DNA of 14,397 nt, from NCBI GenBank assembly GCA_900766045.1, contig CAAFTW010000042.1, positions 1-14,397 on the forward strand. The letters run 5' to 3'. Both the position numbers and the translations under genes were made by a program. Positions 1 to 7,337 of the stretch are shown here, one piece after another. Position 1 is the first letter of the stretch, and every line of letters begins with the position of its first letter. This DNA is from Clostridia bacterium. GTDB lineage: Bacteria; Bacillota; Clostridia; Peptostreptococcales; Anaerovoracaceae. The notes beneath the pieces are model-generated. The model made no database searches, had not been told where the DNA came from, and was given only the letters and a program-made list of their open reading frames with translations.

Positions 1-70
1 CAGCAGATGCCGTTGTAGTTTTTCCTGTCCCCGGCGCACCTGTGATTACAATAATTCTACCTTGATTCAT
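1..70 (-). CDS. P-loop NTPase, N-terminal fragment (runs off the window)
   Basis: The reverse strand opens with ATG at 70 and reads MNQGRIIVITGAPGTGKTTT, followed by ASA to the window edge. This is a short beta strand followed by a textbook Walker A motif (GAPGTGKT), so the product binds ATP or GTP. Only 23 codons are visible. A GGAGG ribosome binding site lies about 10 nt upstream, and a promoter sits at 114-142. The Walker A so close to the N-terminus fits small kinases or AAA-type ATPases, but the family cannot be decided from this fragment. It is divergent from the phage-like block on its right and may be a host gene or part of the element. Confidence 0.75.
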   Translation of the reverse strand, partial: MNQGRIIVITGAPGTGKTTTASA

Positions 71-113
71 CTATATTTTACCTCCACAACTTCCGATTTA
101 TCGTTTTCTTCTA

Positions 114-142
114 ATATTACCAGTCTGATCTATCCCACTCAA
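114..142 (-). promoter_or_regulatory. Promoter of the leftward P-loop gene
   Basis: On the reverse strand TTGAGT (142-137) is followed by a 17-bp spacer and TAATAT (119-114), close to the housekeeping sigma consensus. Transcription would start near 107, giving a leader of roughly 37 nt before the ATG at 70. Identified by eye only. Confidence 0.6.
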
Positions 143-151
143 CTGTTCATT

Positions 152-191
152 GCCTGCAGGTGTTCTCCCCGGATGCCTGCAGGCTTTTTTT
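152..191 (+). terminator. Rho-independent terminator, rightward
   Basis: GCCTGCAGG (152-160) pairs with CCTGCAGGC (176-184) across a 15-nt loop and is followed directly by seven T residues (185-191). No rightward gene precedes it in the window, so it either ends a transcript from outside or attenuates transcription into the phage-like genes that begin at 279. Confidence 0.7.
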
Positions 192-205
192 ATTTTTTCT
201 CATTC

Positions 206-250
206 AGGGGTGCGTTTCTCCCCTCCTTTCGAGGACGGAAGACATGAAGG
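206..250 (+). repeat. Leader repeat, copy A
   Basis: This 45-bp sequence recurs at 4857-4901. AGGGGTGCGTTT (206-217), a 13-nt pyrimidine-rich spacer and GAGGACGGAAGACATGAAGG (231-250) match copy B with the same spacing; about 40 of 45 positions agree. The ATG inside it (244) opens a 12-codon reading frame that ends at a TGA (280-282) overlapping the start codon of the next gene (279), as expected for a translationally coupled leader peptide. The function is unknown. Confidence 0.75.
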
Positions 251-278
251 GAGAACAACAAAGAATCGAGGTGATGAC

Positions 279-500
279 ATGAAACTCAGACACAGAATCC
301 GCATCAACGTCACGGACAGCTCCGGACGCAGGACAAGGGTATTAAGCGGCGGTGTCCGCCACCTTCCGATGAAACTCCTCACAGCTCTCTTCGGGGAAAA
401 CACGGAAGTACTCATCCTCTCTCCTGGTCAGAGCGTCCAGTCAGTAGAAATCCACGAAACGAAAGGAGGCGAAACAAATGACTCAGGAAGAACTGCTTAA
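279..500 (+). CDS. Small conserved prophage protein, function unknown
   Basis: A 73-residue basic protein starting MKLRHRIRINVTDSSGRRTR. It resembles the small hypothetical proteins that precede the DUF2800 gene in clostridial prophages; that resemblance is from memory. The frame is open further upstream, but ATG 279 is chosen because GAGGTG (268-273) sits at proper distance and the upstream codons cross the leader repeat. Its end overlaps the next gene by 23 nt, so the two are translated together. There is no signal peptide or membrane segment. The central LPMKLLTALFGENTEVLIL stretch is the most hydrophobic part. Confidence 0.7.
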   Translation: MKLRHRIRINVTDSSGRRTRVLSGGVRHLPMKLLTALFGENTEVLILSPGQSVQSVEIHETKGGETNDSGRTA

Positions 501-795
501 GGCAATCGCAGAAGATTTCCGCAGAACAGCCGACCACATTGAAAAGCTCACAGGTGTAGAAAGCCCCGCCGATCCTAAAGTGGAAACGGCCCCGCCTGCA
601 GAAAACGTACCGGATGAAAAGCCGGTGACACTCGAGGAAGTTCGCACGGTTCTCTCTGCAAAGAGCAGCGAAGGCTATGGAAGCCAGGTCCGCGATCTCA
701 TCCACTCATTCGGTGCAGAGAAGCTCAGCGCGGTCGATCCCTCGCACTACAGGGAAATGCTGAAGAAAGCTGAGGTGATCGGGAATGCCGGTTAA
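478..795 (+). CDS. Prophage protein of the type often labelled 'rRNA biogenesis protein rrp5'
   Basis: A 105-residue acidic protein with a strong ribosome binding site (AAAGGAGG, 462-469). The N-terminal 30 residues look helical. An Ala/Pro/Glu-rich linker (about 31-50) follows, then a compact C-terminal domain beginning VTLEEVRTVLSAKSSEGYG and ending with a DPSHYREML helix. This C-terminal pattern is common in clostridial phage genes next to DUF2800 and DUF2815. The rrp5 label in databases is a naming artefact and should not be read as a role in ribosome assembly. Its place between a small phage gene and the nuclease suggests an accessory replication or recombination role, which is inference. 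Confidence 0.75.
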   Translation: MTQEELLKAIAEDFRRTADHIEKLTGVESPADPKVETAPPAENVPDEKPVTLEEVRTVLSAKSSEGYGSQVRDLIHSFGAEKLSAVDPSHYREMLKKAEVIGNAG

Positions 796-1918
796 TCACG
801 CAATGCTCTCTCCTTCCAGTGCACACAGGTGGCTTCACTGTACGCCTTCCGCACTGCTCGAGAAGTCCTTCAGCGATACCAGCTCTCCTGCTTCCTTGGA
901 AGGAGAAGCTGCTCATGCCCTTGCTGAACACAAAGTAAAGCGAGCTTGTAAACGCCGCAGCAAGCGTCCGGTGTCTGATTACAACACAGACGAGATGGAA
1001 GAATGCACCGACGACTACCGCGACTTTGTCATGGAGCAGCTTGGCAAGGAAAGACAGACCTGCAGTGATGCTCAGGCTTACACGGAGATCGAACTTGACC
1101 TTTCAGCTTACATTCCGCATGGCTTCGGGACCAGCGACTGCATTATTGTTTCCGATAACAGGATGCATGTCATTGATCTGAAGTACGGTCAGGGAGTGCT
1201 CGTGAAGTCAGAAGAAAACCCGCAGATGATGCTCTATGCACTCGGCGCACTGGATCTCTTCGGAGATCTGTACAACTTCGAGGAAGTATCGCTGACCATC
1301 TTCCAGCCGAGACGAGACAATATTTCGACCTGGAACACCACGGTATCACACCTCAGGGAATGGGCAGATGAAGTCTTAAAACCTAAAGTTGCTCTGGCCA
1401 ATGAAGGACTCGGCGATTACTGCTCCGGCGACTGGTGCCGCTTCTGCAAAGCTGCAGTCAGGTGCCGTGCTAGAGCCGAAAAGCAGCTCGCTCTCGCAAA
1501 GTACGAATTCCAGAAGCCACCCCTCCTCTCGGATGAAGAGGTTGATGAGATCCTTCCCGATCTCGATCCACTGATGAAATGGGCTGAAGATCTGATGCAG
1601 TATGCCACAGATGAAGCTGCCGAGCATGGGAAGAAGTGGAAAACCTACAAACTTGTCGAGGGACGCTCAAAGAGAAAGTACACAGATGAGCAGGCTGTAT
1701 CAGAGGCCGCGAAGAATGCCGGCTATACCGACATTTACAGGAGAAGCCTCATCCCCATCACGGAAATGGAACGCCTGATGGGTAAGAAAACGTTCCATGA
1801 AGTCCTTGGCGGACTTGTGATGAAGCCGCCGGGAAAACCGACGCTCGTACCGAGAACGGACAAGAGGCCGGAATTAATAGCAAATGATGTTTATGATGAA
1901 TTCAAGGAGGAAATTTAA
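785..1918 (+). CDS. DUF2800 protein, Cas4/AddB-like PD-(D/E)XK nuclease
   Basis: This 377-residue protein opens with the DUF2800 signature MLSPSSAHRWLHCTPSA and an EGEAAHALAE helix. Nuclease-like residues visible are His44, Asp118 in GFGTSD, and Asp131-x-Lys133 in VIDLKYG, which match the metal-binding and DxK positions of the PD-(D/E)XK fold. Cys19 near the N-terminus plus Cys218-x2-Cys221-x5-Cys227 reproduce the Cas4/AddB arrangement of an iron-sulfur cluster, with one Cys before and three after the nuclease core. The start ATG 785 follows GAGGTG (772-777) and overlaps the previous gene by 11 nt. In phages this gene travels with DUF2815 and family-A polymerase, suggesting DNA end processing or recombination. 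The family assignment is firm; the activity is inferred. Confidence 0.9.
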   Translation: MPVNHAMLSPSSAHRWLHCTPSALLEKSFSDTSSPASLEGEAAHALAEHKVKRACKRRSKRPVSDYNTDEMEECTDDYRDFVMEQLGKERQTCSDAQAYTEIELDLSAYIPHGFGTSDCIIVSDNRMHVIDLKYGQGVLVKSEENPQMMLYALGALDLFGDLYNFEEVSLTIFQPRRDNISTWNTTVSHLREWADEVLKPKVALANEGLGDYCSGDWCRFCKAAVRCRARAEKQLALAKYEFQKPPLLSDEEVDEILPDLDPLMKWAEDLMQYATDEAAEHGKKWKTYKLVEGRSKRKYTDEQAVSEAAKNAGYTDIYRRSLIPITEMERLMGKKTFHEVLGGLVMKPPGKPTLVPRTDKRPELIANDVYDEFKEEI

Positions 1919-1920
1919 TT

Positions 1921-2481
1921 ATGCCTACTAACAATCATTCCACAAAAGTTGTAACTGGTATCGTAAGACTCTCTTATGCAAATGTATGGGAACCGAAGTC
2001 CATCAACGGAGGCAAGGAAAAGTACAGCGTTTCGCTGATCATCCCGAAGTCCGACAAGAAGACGATTGACGCCATCAACAAGGCCGTCGATGCCGCTATC
2101 GAGGACGGTATCAGCAAGTTCGGCGGCAAGAAGCCGAACAAGGCTGCGATCAAGCTCCCTCTCCGCGACGGTGATATTGAGCGTGATGACGAGGCCTACA
2201 AGGACAGCTTCTTCGTCAATGCCAACAGCACCACTCCGCCCCAGATCGTTGATGCTCATGTTCAGCCGATTCTTGATCGCAGCGAAGTTTACAGCGGCTG
2301 CTATGCAAGGGTATCTGTCACTTTCTACGCTTTCAACTCCAACGGAAACAAGGGCGTGGCCTGTGGTCTTGGTAACATTCAGAAGATCAGGGACGGAGAG
2401 CCTCTGGGTGCTCACAGCAGTGCTGCTGATGATTTCTCCGACTTCTCCGATAACACCAGCGATGATGATTTTCTTGGCTGA
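1921..2481 (+). CDS. DUF2815 single-stranded-DNA-binding-like protein
   Basis: A 186-residue protein that begins two bases after the nuclease stop, with an ideal AAGGAGG (1904-1910) ten bases before ATG. The body is rich in predicted beta strands (VVTGIVRLSYANVW, KYSVSLIIPKS, ARVSVTFYAF), and the C-terminus is a disordered acidic tail ending SDDDFLG. That layout, an OB-like core plus an acidic tail, is typical of ssDNA-binding proteins, whose tails recruit partners. DUF2815 is known as a phage replication-module family adjacent to DUF2800. The ssDNA-binding role follows from family and architecture and is not shown directly here. Confidence 0.88.
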   Translation: MPTNNHSTKVVTGIVRLSYANVWEPKSINGGKEKYSVSLIIPKSDKKTIDAINKAVDAAIEDGISKFGGKKPNKAAIKLPLRDGDIERDDEAYKDSFFVNANSTTPPQIVDAHVQPILDRSEVYSGCYARVSVTFYAFNSNGNKGVACGLGNIQKIRDGEPLGAHSSAADDFSDFSDNTSDDDFLG

Positions 2482-2499
2482 TAGCAGAAAGGCAACGAT

Positions 2500-2763
2500 A
2501 TGAAAGACATTCTTGATACAGTTCTCTACATCATCTACGCCCTCTTCGGGCTCGGCGGACTGGGCCTCACGATCTCCATGGTCGTGATCTCCATCCGGAA
2601 TACCAAGCGCGACGATGCGTATGAGAAGGAACTGCACGATCAGAAGATGAAAAATCAGGCAGCCGCCGCAGAGCGTGACAAGGAATTCGCAGCGGAAAAG
2701 CAGCAGTGGGACAAGGAATACCACGAAAGACGCATGGCTGCTCTCGAAGATCTGAAGCACTGA
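2500..2763 (+). CDS. Small single-pass membrane protein with coiled coil
   Basis: An 87-residue protein with one hydrophobic segment (about residues 6-32, rich in Leu, Ile, Gly) followed by a long, highly charged helix (about 36-87; Lys/Glu/Asp/Gln with spaced Ala) likely to form a coiled coil in the cytoplasm. A weak ribosome binding site (AAAGG, 2488-2492) precedes the ATG. It lies 18 nt after the ssDNA-binding gene and before a terminator, so it is the last gene of the first transcription unit. I do not recognise a named family. A membrane anchor for the replication proteins is possible but speculative. Confidence 0.7.
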   Translation: MKDILDTVLYIIYALFGLGGLGLTISMVVISIRNTKRDDAYEKELHDQKMKNQAAAAERDKEFAAEKQQWDKEYHERRMAALEDLKH

Positions 2764-2789
2764 CAACTGAATAACGGCAACATGTAACG

Positions 2790-2826
2790 GCGGCGGGAGG
2801 CAGAATTCCCGCCGCTTATTTTTTTT
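2790..2826 (+). terminator. Rho-independent terminator after the membrane-protein gene
   Basis: GCGGCGGGA (2790-2798) pairs with TCCCGCCGC (2807-2815) around an 8-nt loop, followed by TTA and eight T residues (2819-2826). It ends only 13 nt before the polymerase start codon, so it may be leaky and modulate polymerase expression rather than isolate it. Confidence 0.85.
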
Positions 2827-2839
2827 ATGGAGACACATT

Positions 2840-4822
2840 ATGAAATCACTTAGTATCGATCTCGAAACATTCTCAGACGTCGATCTGAACAAGTCCGGTG
2901 TGTACCGGTACACGGAAAGTCCGACCTTTGAGATTCTTCTCTTCGGATTTGCCAGAGATGATGATCCGGTAACCGTCCTGGATCTGACTGCCGGCGATAC
3001 TGTTCCTGAAGATGTTCTGGATGCACTGACCGATGAAAACGTAATCAAATGGGCGTTCAACGCAAGTTTTGAAAGGATCTGTCTTTCCGCATATCTTAGA
3101 AAATATTACCCGGAGCGCTTTGTCACCTACAGTATTCCGGAAGACAGCGTCCGAAATTACCTCGACCCGGCATCCTGGCGCTGTTCCATGATCTGGTCTG
3201 CCTATCTTGGCCTTCCCCTCTCTCTGAAAGGCGTCGGCGAGGCATTAGATCTCGAAGAACAGAAAATGGCAGAAGGCAAGGAACTCCTCCGCTACTTCTG
3301 CACTCCGTGCAAGCCGACAAAGGCGAACGGCGGCAGAACAAGGAATCTCCCCTCTGACGCACCGGATAAATGGGAGGTCTTTAAGAAATACAACCGCCGC
3401 GATGTCGAGGTGGAAATGTCCATCAAAAAGCACCTGCGTAACTTCCCTGTCCCGGAATCGGTCTGGGAGGAATACCACATCGATCAGGAGATCAACGACA
3501 GGGGCATTCTTGTAGACCTTGAGATGGCAGAACAGGCCATTGCAATTGACAGCCGGTCAAGAGCCTCTCTTACCGAGAAGCTCAAAAAGCTGACCGGTCT
3601 TTCCAATCCGAACTCTGTCGTGCAGATGAAGGACTGGCTGAGTGCCCACGGCCTTAAGACAGATACCCTTGGCAAGAAGGCTGTGGCATCCCTTCTGGAA
3701 ACTGCTCCGGATGATCTGAAGGAAGTGTTAAAGCTCCGTCAGCAGATTGCCAAATCCTCTGTAAAGAAGTATCAGGCCATGCAGAACGCTGCCTGCCGGG
3801 ACCACAGAGCAAGAGGAATGTTCCAGTTCTATGGGGCAAACCGCAGCGGACGATTTTCCGGGCGGCTGATTCAGTTACAGAACCTTCCTCAGAACCACAT
3901 GCCGGATCTGGCGGAGGCAAGAGCCCTCGTGAAAAGCGGCGACTATGATTCTCTGGATCTTCTCTATGATTCCGTTCCGAATGTTCTGTCCGAACTGATC
4001 CGGACTGCTTTTATTCCCCGTCCTGGCATGAAATTCATCGTCAGCGACTTCTCTTCCATCGAGGCAAGAGTCCTGGCTTATCTCTCTGGTGAACAGCATA
4101 CGATGGACTCCTTTGCCAGAGGAGAAGATATCTATTGTGCTACGGCATCAGCGATGTTCCATAAGCCGGTCGTCAAACACGGCGTCAACGGTGAGCTCCG
4201 GCAGAAAGGTAAGATCGCGGTTCTCGCCTGCGGCTATGGCGGCTCCGTCGGCGCTCTGAAGGCGATGGGAGCGCTCGACATGGGACTGCAGGAAGAGGAA
4301 CTTCAGCCGATTGTGGACGCATGGCGTGCCGCCAATCCGCATATTACAAAGTTCTGGTGGGACGTCGACCGTGCCGTGAAGGAGGTCATCCGGACAAAGG
4401 GAACCCGGGAAGTCAGAGGAATCCGGTTCTTCTACAAAAGCCAGATGCTCTTTATCCATCTTCCTTCCGGCAGAGATCTGGCCTACGTGAAGCCGATGAT
4501 CCAGCCGAATCAGTATGGCGGCGAATCCATCACATATATGGGCATCGGATCCACGAAGAAGTGGGAACGAATTGAATCATACGGTCCGAAGATCGTGGAA
4601 AATATTACCCAGGCAATCAGCCGCGATATTCTCTGCTACGCCATGCGGACGCTCTCCCACTGCTTCATCTGCGCTCATGTGCACGATGAGCTGATTATCG
4701 AGTGCGGCATGGACGTATCCGTTGATGCGGTCTGTGAACAGATGGGCAGAACTCCTCCATGGGCACCCGGTCTTCTGCTCCGTGCGGACGGCTACGAATG
4801 CGAATTCTATAAGAAAGACTGA
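2840..4822 (+). CDS. Phage-type family-A DNA polymerase with 3'-5' exonuclease
   Basis: This 660-residue protein carries a DnaQ-like proofreading domain at the N-terminus: Exo I Asp7/Glu9 in SIDLETFS, Exo II Asn74-Glu78 in NASFE, Exo III Tyr184-x3-Asp188 in YNRRD. A polymerase domain follows. Motif A has Asp403 (VSDFSSIEAR), motif B (O-helix) has Arg454-x3-Lys458-x3-Leu462-x3-Tyr466-Gly467, and motif C has His615-Asp616-Glu617. All catalytic positions are intact, and there is no 5' nuclease domain, as usual in phage enzymes of this length. Leu462 replaces the Phe/Tyr of E. coli Pol I or T7. GGAG (2829-2832) precedes the ATG. It would replicate the element, but no primase or helicase gene is nearby. 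Confidence 0.95.
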   Translation: MKSLSIDLETFSDVDLNKSGVYRYTESPTFEILLFGFARDDDPVTVLDLTAGDTVPEDVLDALTDENVIKWAFNASFERICLSAYLRKYYPERFVTYSIPEDSVRNYLDPASWRCSMIWSAYLGLPLSLKGVGEALDLEEQKMAEGKELLRYFCTPCKPTKANGGRTRNLPSDAPDKWEVFKKYNRRDVEVEMSIKKHLRNFPVPESVWEEYHIDQEINDRGILVDLEMAEQAIAIDSRSRASLTEKLKKLTGLSNPNSVVQMKDWLSAHGLKTDTLGKKAVASLLETAPDDLKEVLKLRQQIAKSSVKKYQAMQNAACRDHRARGMFQFYGANRSGRFSGRLIQLQNLPQNHMPDLAEARALVKSGDYDSLDLLYDSVPNVLSELIRTAFIPRPGMKFIVSDFSSIEARVLAYLSGEQHTMDSFARGEDIYCATASAMFHKPVVKHGVNGELRQKGKIAVLACGYGGSVGALKAMGALDMGLQEEELQPIVDAWRAANPHITKFWWDVDRAVKEVIRTKGTREVRGIRFFYKSQMLFIHLPSGRDLAYVKPMIQPNQYGGESITYMGIGSTKKWERIESYGPKIVENITQAISRDILCYAMRTLSHCFICAHVHDELIIECGMDVSVDAVCEQMGRTPPWAPGLLLRADGYECEFYKKD

Positions 4823-4830
4823 CGTTTCTG

Positions 4831-4881
4831 ACGGGCAGACGCACTTTTTAATCCGAAGGGGTGCGTTTTGCCCGTCTTTTT
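4831..4881 (+). terminator. Rho-independent terminator after the polymerase gene
   Basis: ACGGGCAGACGCAC (4831-4844) pairs with GTGCGTTTTGCCCGT (4861-4875), with a small internal bulge, followed by CTTTTT (4876-4881). The 3' arm of the stem is part of leader repeat B, so folding of this hairpin and use of the repeat are linked. Confidence 0.75.
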
Positions 4882-4901
4882 GAGGACGGAAGACATGAAG
4901 G
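4857..4901 (+). repeat. Leader repeat, copy B
   Basis: Second copy of the 45-bp element at 206-250, again placed just after or within a terminator and just before a gene. Its internal ATG (4895) opens a 9-codon frame (MKEVLIHER) that ends at TGA 4922-4924, shortly after the start of the next gene at 4914. The AAGGAGGTG ribosome binding site of that gene lies inside the mini-ORF. Confidence 0.75.
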
Positions 4902-4913
4902 AGGTGCTCATCC

Positions 4914-5336
4914 ATGAACGATGAACAGAAAACCCGTATCTTCCGTATGAGGGAACAGGGAATGAGCTATGACGCGATTGCCGAGACCCTCTCCCTTTCC
5001 AAGAATACCGTCAAGTCTTACTGCCGCAGAAACGGCCTCGCCGGAAGGCGTGTCCCGGCACAGGAAACACCAGAAGAACCCGCTGAGTTCTGCCCGAACT
5101 GTGGAAAGCCTGTCCGGCAGATTCCGGGAAGAAAACATATCCGGTTCTGCAGCAGTGCCTGCCGTCAGGAATGGTGGAACAGCCATCTGGACCAGGTGCA
5201 TCGGAAAGCGGTATATGACTTCATCTGCGCATGCTGCGGCAGACCGTTCTCTGCCTACGGCAATGCGCACCGGAAATACTGCTCCCACGCCTGCTATATC
5301 AAAGCGAGATTCAAAGGAGGTGCTGACAGTGAATAA
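4914..5336 (+). CDS. HTH protein with two zinc ribbons, likely DNA-binding regulator
   Basis: A 140-residue protein. Residues 1-44 form a sigma-region-4 or resolvase-type helix-turn-helix (QGMSYDAIAETLSLSKNTVK is the recognition unit). Two metal-binding ribbons follow: Cys60-x2-Cys63 with Cys79-x3-Cys83, then Cys105-x2-Cys108 with Cys123-x3-Cys127. All eight cysteines are present. AAGGAGGTG (4898-4905) decides the start. Related proteins occur just upstream of serine recombinase genes in clostridial mobile elements, where they probably act as regulators or recombination directionality helpers; that role is inference. Its 3' end overlaps the next gene by 8 nt. Confidence 0.8.
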   Translation: MNDEQKTRIFRMREQGMSYDAIAETLSLSKNTVKSYCRRNGLAGRRVPAQETPEEPAEFCPNCGKPVRQIPGRKHIRFCSSACRQEWWNSHLDQVHRKAVYDFICACCGRPFSAYGNAHRKYCSHACYIKARFKGGADSE

Positions 5337-5499
5337 AGAGAAATCAGAAGCCGAACGCCGCTACCAGGCGAGCCTGTCAGCAGCAAAATCCATGCTGAAA
5401 TCCGGCATCATCACCCGGAAGGAATACGACGAAATTGATACAATCCTGCTCCGCAAATACCGCCCTGTTTTCGGCACTTTATTCTCAGATAACGCTTGA
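5329..5499 (+). CDS. SHOCT-like small protein upstream of the recombinases
   Basis: A 56-residue protein starting at GTG 5329 (AAAGGAGGTG at 5313-5322). Its core, SMLKSGIITRKEYDEIDTIL followed by LRKYRPVFGTLFSD, matches the SHOCT-like short helical family seen next to large serine recombinases in Clostridia. It is hidden in a longer open frame with no other usable start. The family is usually found at termini of larger proteins and is thought to mediate oligomerisation. Here it stands alone and may act with the recombinases as an excision or accessory factor, which is inference from position. Confidence 0.75.
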   Translation: MNKEKSEAERRYQASLSAAKSMLKSGIITRKEYDEIDTILLRKYRPVFGTLFSDNA

Positions 5500-5549
5500 T
5501 ACCATCGGCGGTTCAGAGTGATGAATAGACACGGAAAGGAGCTGATTTC

Positions 5550-7337
5550 ATGAAGAAAATTACAGAAATCAAAAAATCGAAACCGGTCCTTCCGGAAAGG
5601 AAAAAGGTCGCGGCTTACTGCCGTGTGTCCATGGAAACAGAGCGGCTGCACCATTCCCTCTCGGCTCAGGTATCCCGTTACAGCGAGCTGATCCAGAGCA
5701 ATCCGCAGTGGGAGTTCGCAGGGATTTACGCCGACGAAGGCATCAGCGGAACCAATGTCGAGAAACGTCCGGAATTCATGCGGCTGATTGCTGACTGCAA
5801 TGCCGGAAAGATCGACATTGTTCTTACCAAGAGCATCAGCCGGTTTGCCAGAAACACCGTCGATCTTCTGAAAACGGTCCGGCACTTGAAAGACATCGGC
5901 GTTGAGGTCAGGTTTGAAAAAGAGAACATCCGCTCCCTCAGCGATGACGGAGAACTTATGCTTACCCTTCTCGCTTCCTTCGCCCAGGAAGAATCCCGAT
6001 CCATTTCAGAGAACGAAAAATGGAGTGTAAAGAAGCGAATGGAGCAAGGCATACCGGTCTCAAAGCCTCCCATCCTTGGCTACAAATGGGTAGGCAATCA
6101 CCTCGAAGTCGTGCCGGAAGAAGCCGCCATCGTTAAGAGGATCTATCAGAACTTCCTTGATGGAAAGTCCCGGCTTGAAACAGAACGGGAACTGGAAGCG
6201 GAAGGTCTCCGCTCTGTCAAAGGAAATGTCATGCGGGACTCACAGCTGAAGCACATCTTAAGCAATATCACATATACAGGAAATACGCTTCTTCAGAAGG
6301 AATTTATCGAGGATCCGATCACCAAAAAACGCAGGAAAAACAAGGGCCAGCTGCCGCAGTATTACATTGAAAACACGCACGAGGCAATCATCGATATGGA
6401 TACCTGGAAATATGTGCAGGATGAAATGGAACGGCGACGGAAACTCGGAGCTCTGGCGAACAAGAGCCTGAACACCTGCTGCTTCACCGGAAAAATCAAA
6501 TGTCCTTACTGTGGATTAAGCTACATGCACAACCGCCGCACGAAGAACGGTCACCCTCAGGAATACTGGTGTTGCGGCAGCAAAAAGAAAAAGCAGAAGC
6601 CCGATAAGAAGTGTCCGGTCAGTGGCACAATCAGCCAGAAGGCGCTCGAAAAAGCCTGTTGTAAAGTGCTTGGGCTTTCCAAATTTGACGAGACCGTATT
6701 TCTTGAAAAGGTCGACCATATCGAAGTGCCGGAGAAATACACGCTCCACTTCTTCTTAAAAGATGGAACGGAGGTCACCCGTCCTGCTCCGAACACCGGC
6801 CATCAGGATTGCTGGACAGCTGAATACCGGGCTGAGACTTCAAAGAAGCGCCGTGAGCATCCACATGCGAAGGGAACGACAGAGCTTTCCGGCAAAATCA
6901 AATGCGCTGCCTGCGGCTGCAATTTCCGCCGATGCACACAGCCTGCTTCCAATCCGAACAAACCCAAAATGCACTACTGGCGCTGCTCAGATCATAGCAA
7001 AGGCTGCATAACTGTTGGATTACGCGAGGACGTCCTGAAGAAGCAGATCGCCGAGATCATGGGAATTTCTGAATATGATGCGGACGCTTTCAGAAAGCAG
7101 ATCCAGGTGATCTATGTGAAACACAAAGATCTTCTGGAATTTCACTTTAAAGACGGACGAGTTGAAACTACGCACTACGTTCCTCCGGAAAAGACCTTCA
7201 CGCCTCGCAGCGAAGTATCCAGAGAACACATGCGGCAGCTTATGAAGGAGAGATGGACTCCAGAATATAAAGCTCAGATGAGCAGGAAGATGAAAAAGAT
7301 AAGGAGTGAGAAGTTTTGGAACAACAACGGAAAGTAA
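5550..7337 (+). CDS. Large serine recombinase 1, with duplicated C-terminal module
   Basis: This 595-residue site-specific recombinase has a resolvase-type catalytic domain at about 18-155. Ser27 in AAYCRVS is the nucleophile, and the Arg-containing SRFARNT and QEESRSISE motifs are intact. A recombinase DNA-binding domain follows (about 160-300). The C-terminus shows an internal duplication. Zinc ribbon 1 (Cys318, Cys321, Cys341/342, Cys355), a strand with FFLKDG and a WTAEYRAETSKKRRE helix (Trp422) is followed by zinc ribbon 2 (Cys452, Cys455, Cys479, Cys486), a strand with FHFKDG and a WTPEYKAQMSRKMKK helix (Trp569). No long coiled coil is obvious. GGAAAGGAG precedes the ATG. It integrates or excises the element by strand exchange through a covalent serine-DNA intermediate. 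Confidence 0.95.
   Translation: MKKITEIKKSKPVLPERKKVAAYCRVSMETERLHHSLSAQVSRYSELIQSNPQWEFAGIYADEGISGTNVEKRPEFMRLIADCNAGKIDIVLTKSISRFARNTVDLLKTVRHLKDIGVEVRFEKENIRSLSDDGELMLTLLASFAQEESRSISENEKWSVKKRMEQGIPVSKPPILGYKWVGNHLEVVPEEAAIVKRIYQNFLDGKSRLETERELEAEGLRSVKGNVMRDSQLKHILSNITYTGNTLLQKEFIEDPITKKRRKNKGQLPQYYIENTHEAIIDMDTWKYVQDEMERRRKLGALANKSLNTCCFTGKIKCPYCGLSYMHNRRTKNGHPQEYWCCGSKKKKQKPDKKCPVSGTISQKALEKACCKVLGLSKFDETVFLEKVDHIEVPEKYTLHFFLKDGTEVTRPAPNTGHQDCWTAEYRAETSKKRREHPHAKGTTELSGKIKCAACGCNFRRCTQPASNPNKPKMHYWRCSDHSKGCITVGLREDVLKKQIAEIMGISEYDADAFRKQIQVIYVKHKDLLEFHFKDGRVETTHYVPPEKTFTPRSEVSREHMRQLMKERWTPEYKAQMSRKMKKIRSEKFWNNNGK

Noticed and set aside
150..278. Upstream extension of the first phage gene to ATG 150
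   Set aside because: The added codons would run through a terminator and the leader repeat. The ATG at 279 has the ribosome binding site.
785..1918. DUF2800 protein as a CRISPR Cas4
   Set aside because: Similar nuclease and iron-sulfur layout, but the length, N-terminal signature and phage neighbours fit DUF2800, and no cas1/cas2 or array is present.
1915..3060. Long leftward open frame of 381 codons
   Set aside because: It is antisense to the DUF2815, membrane-protein and polymerase genes, crosses a terminator, has no ribosome binding site and no recognisable protein motif. The rightward genes explain the sequence.
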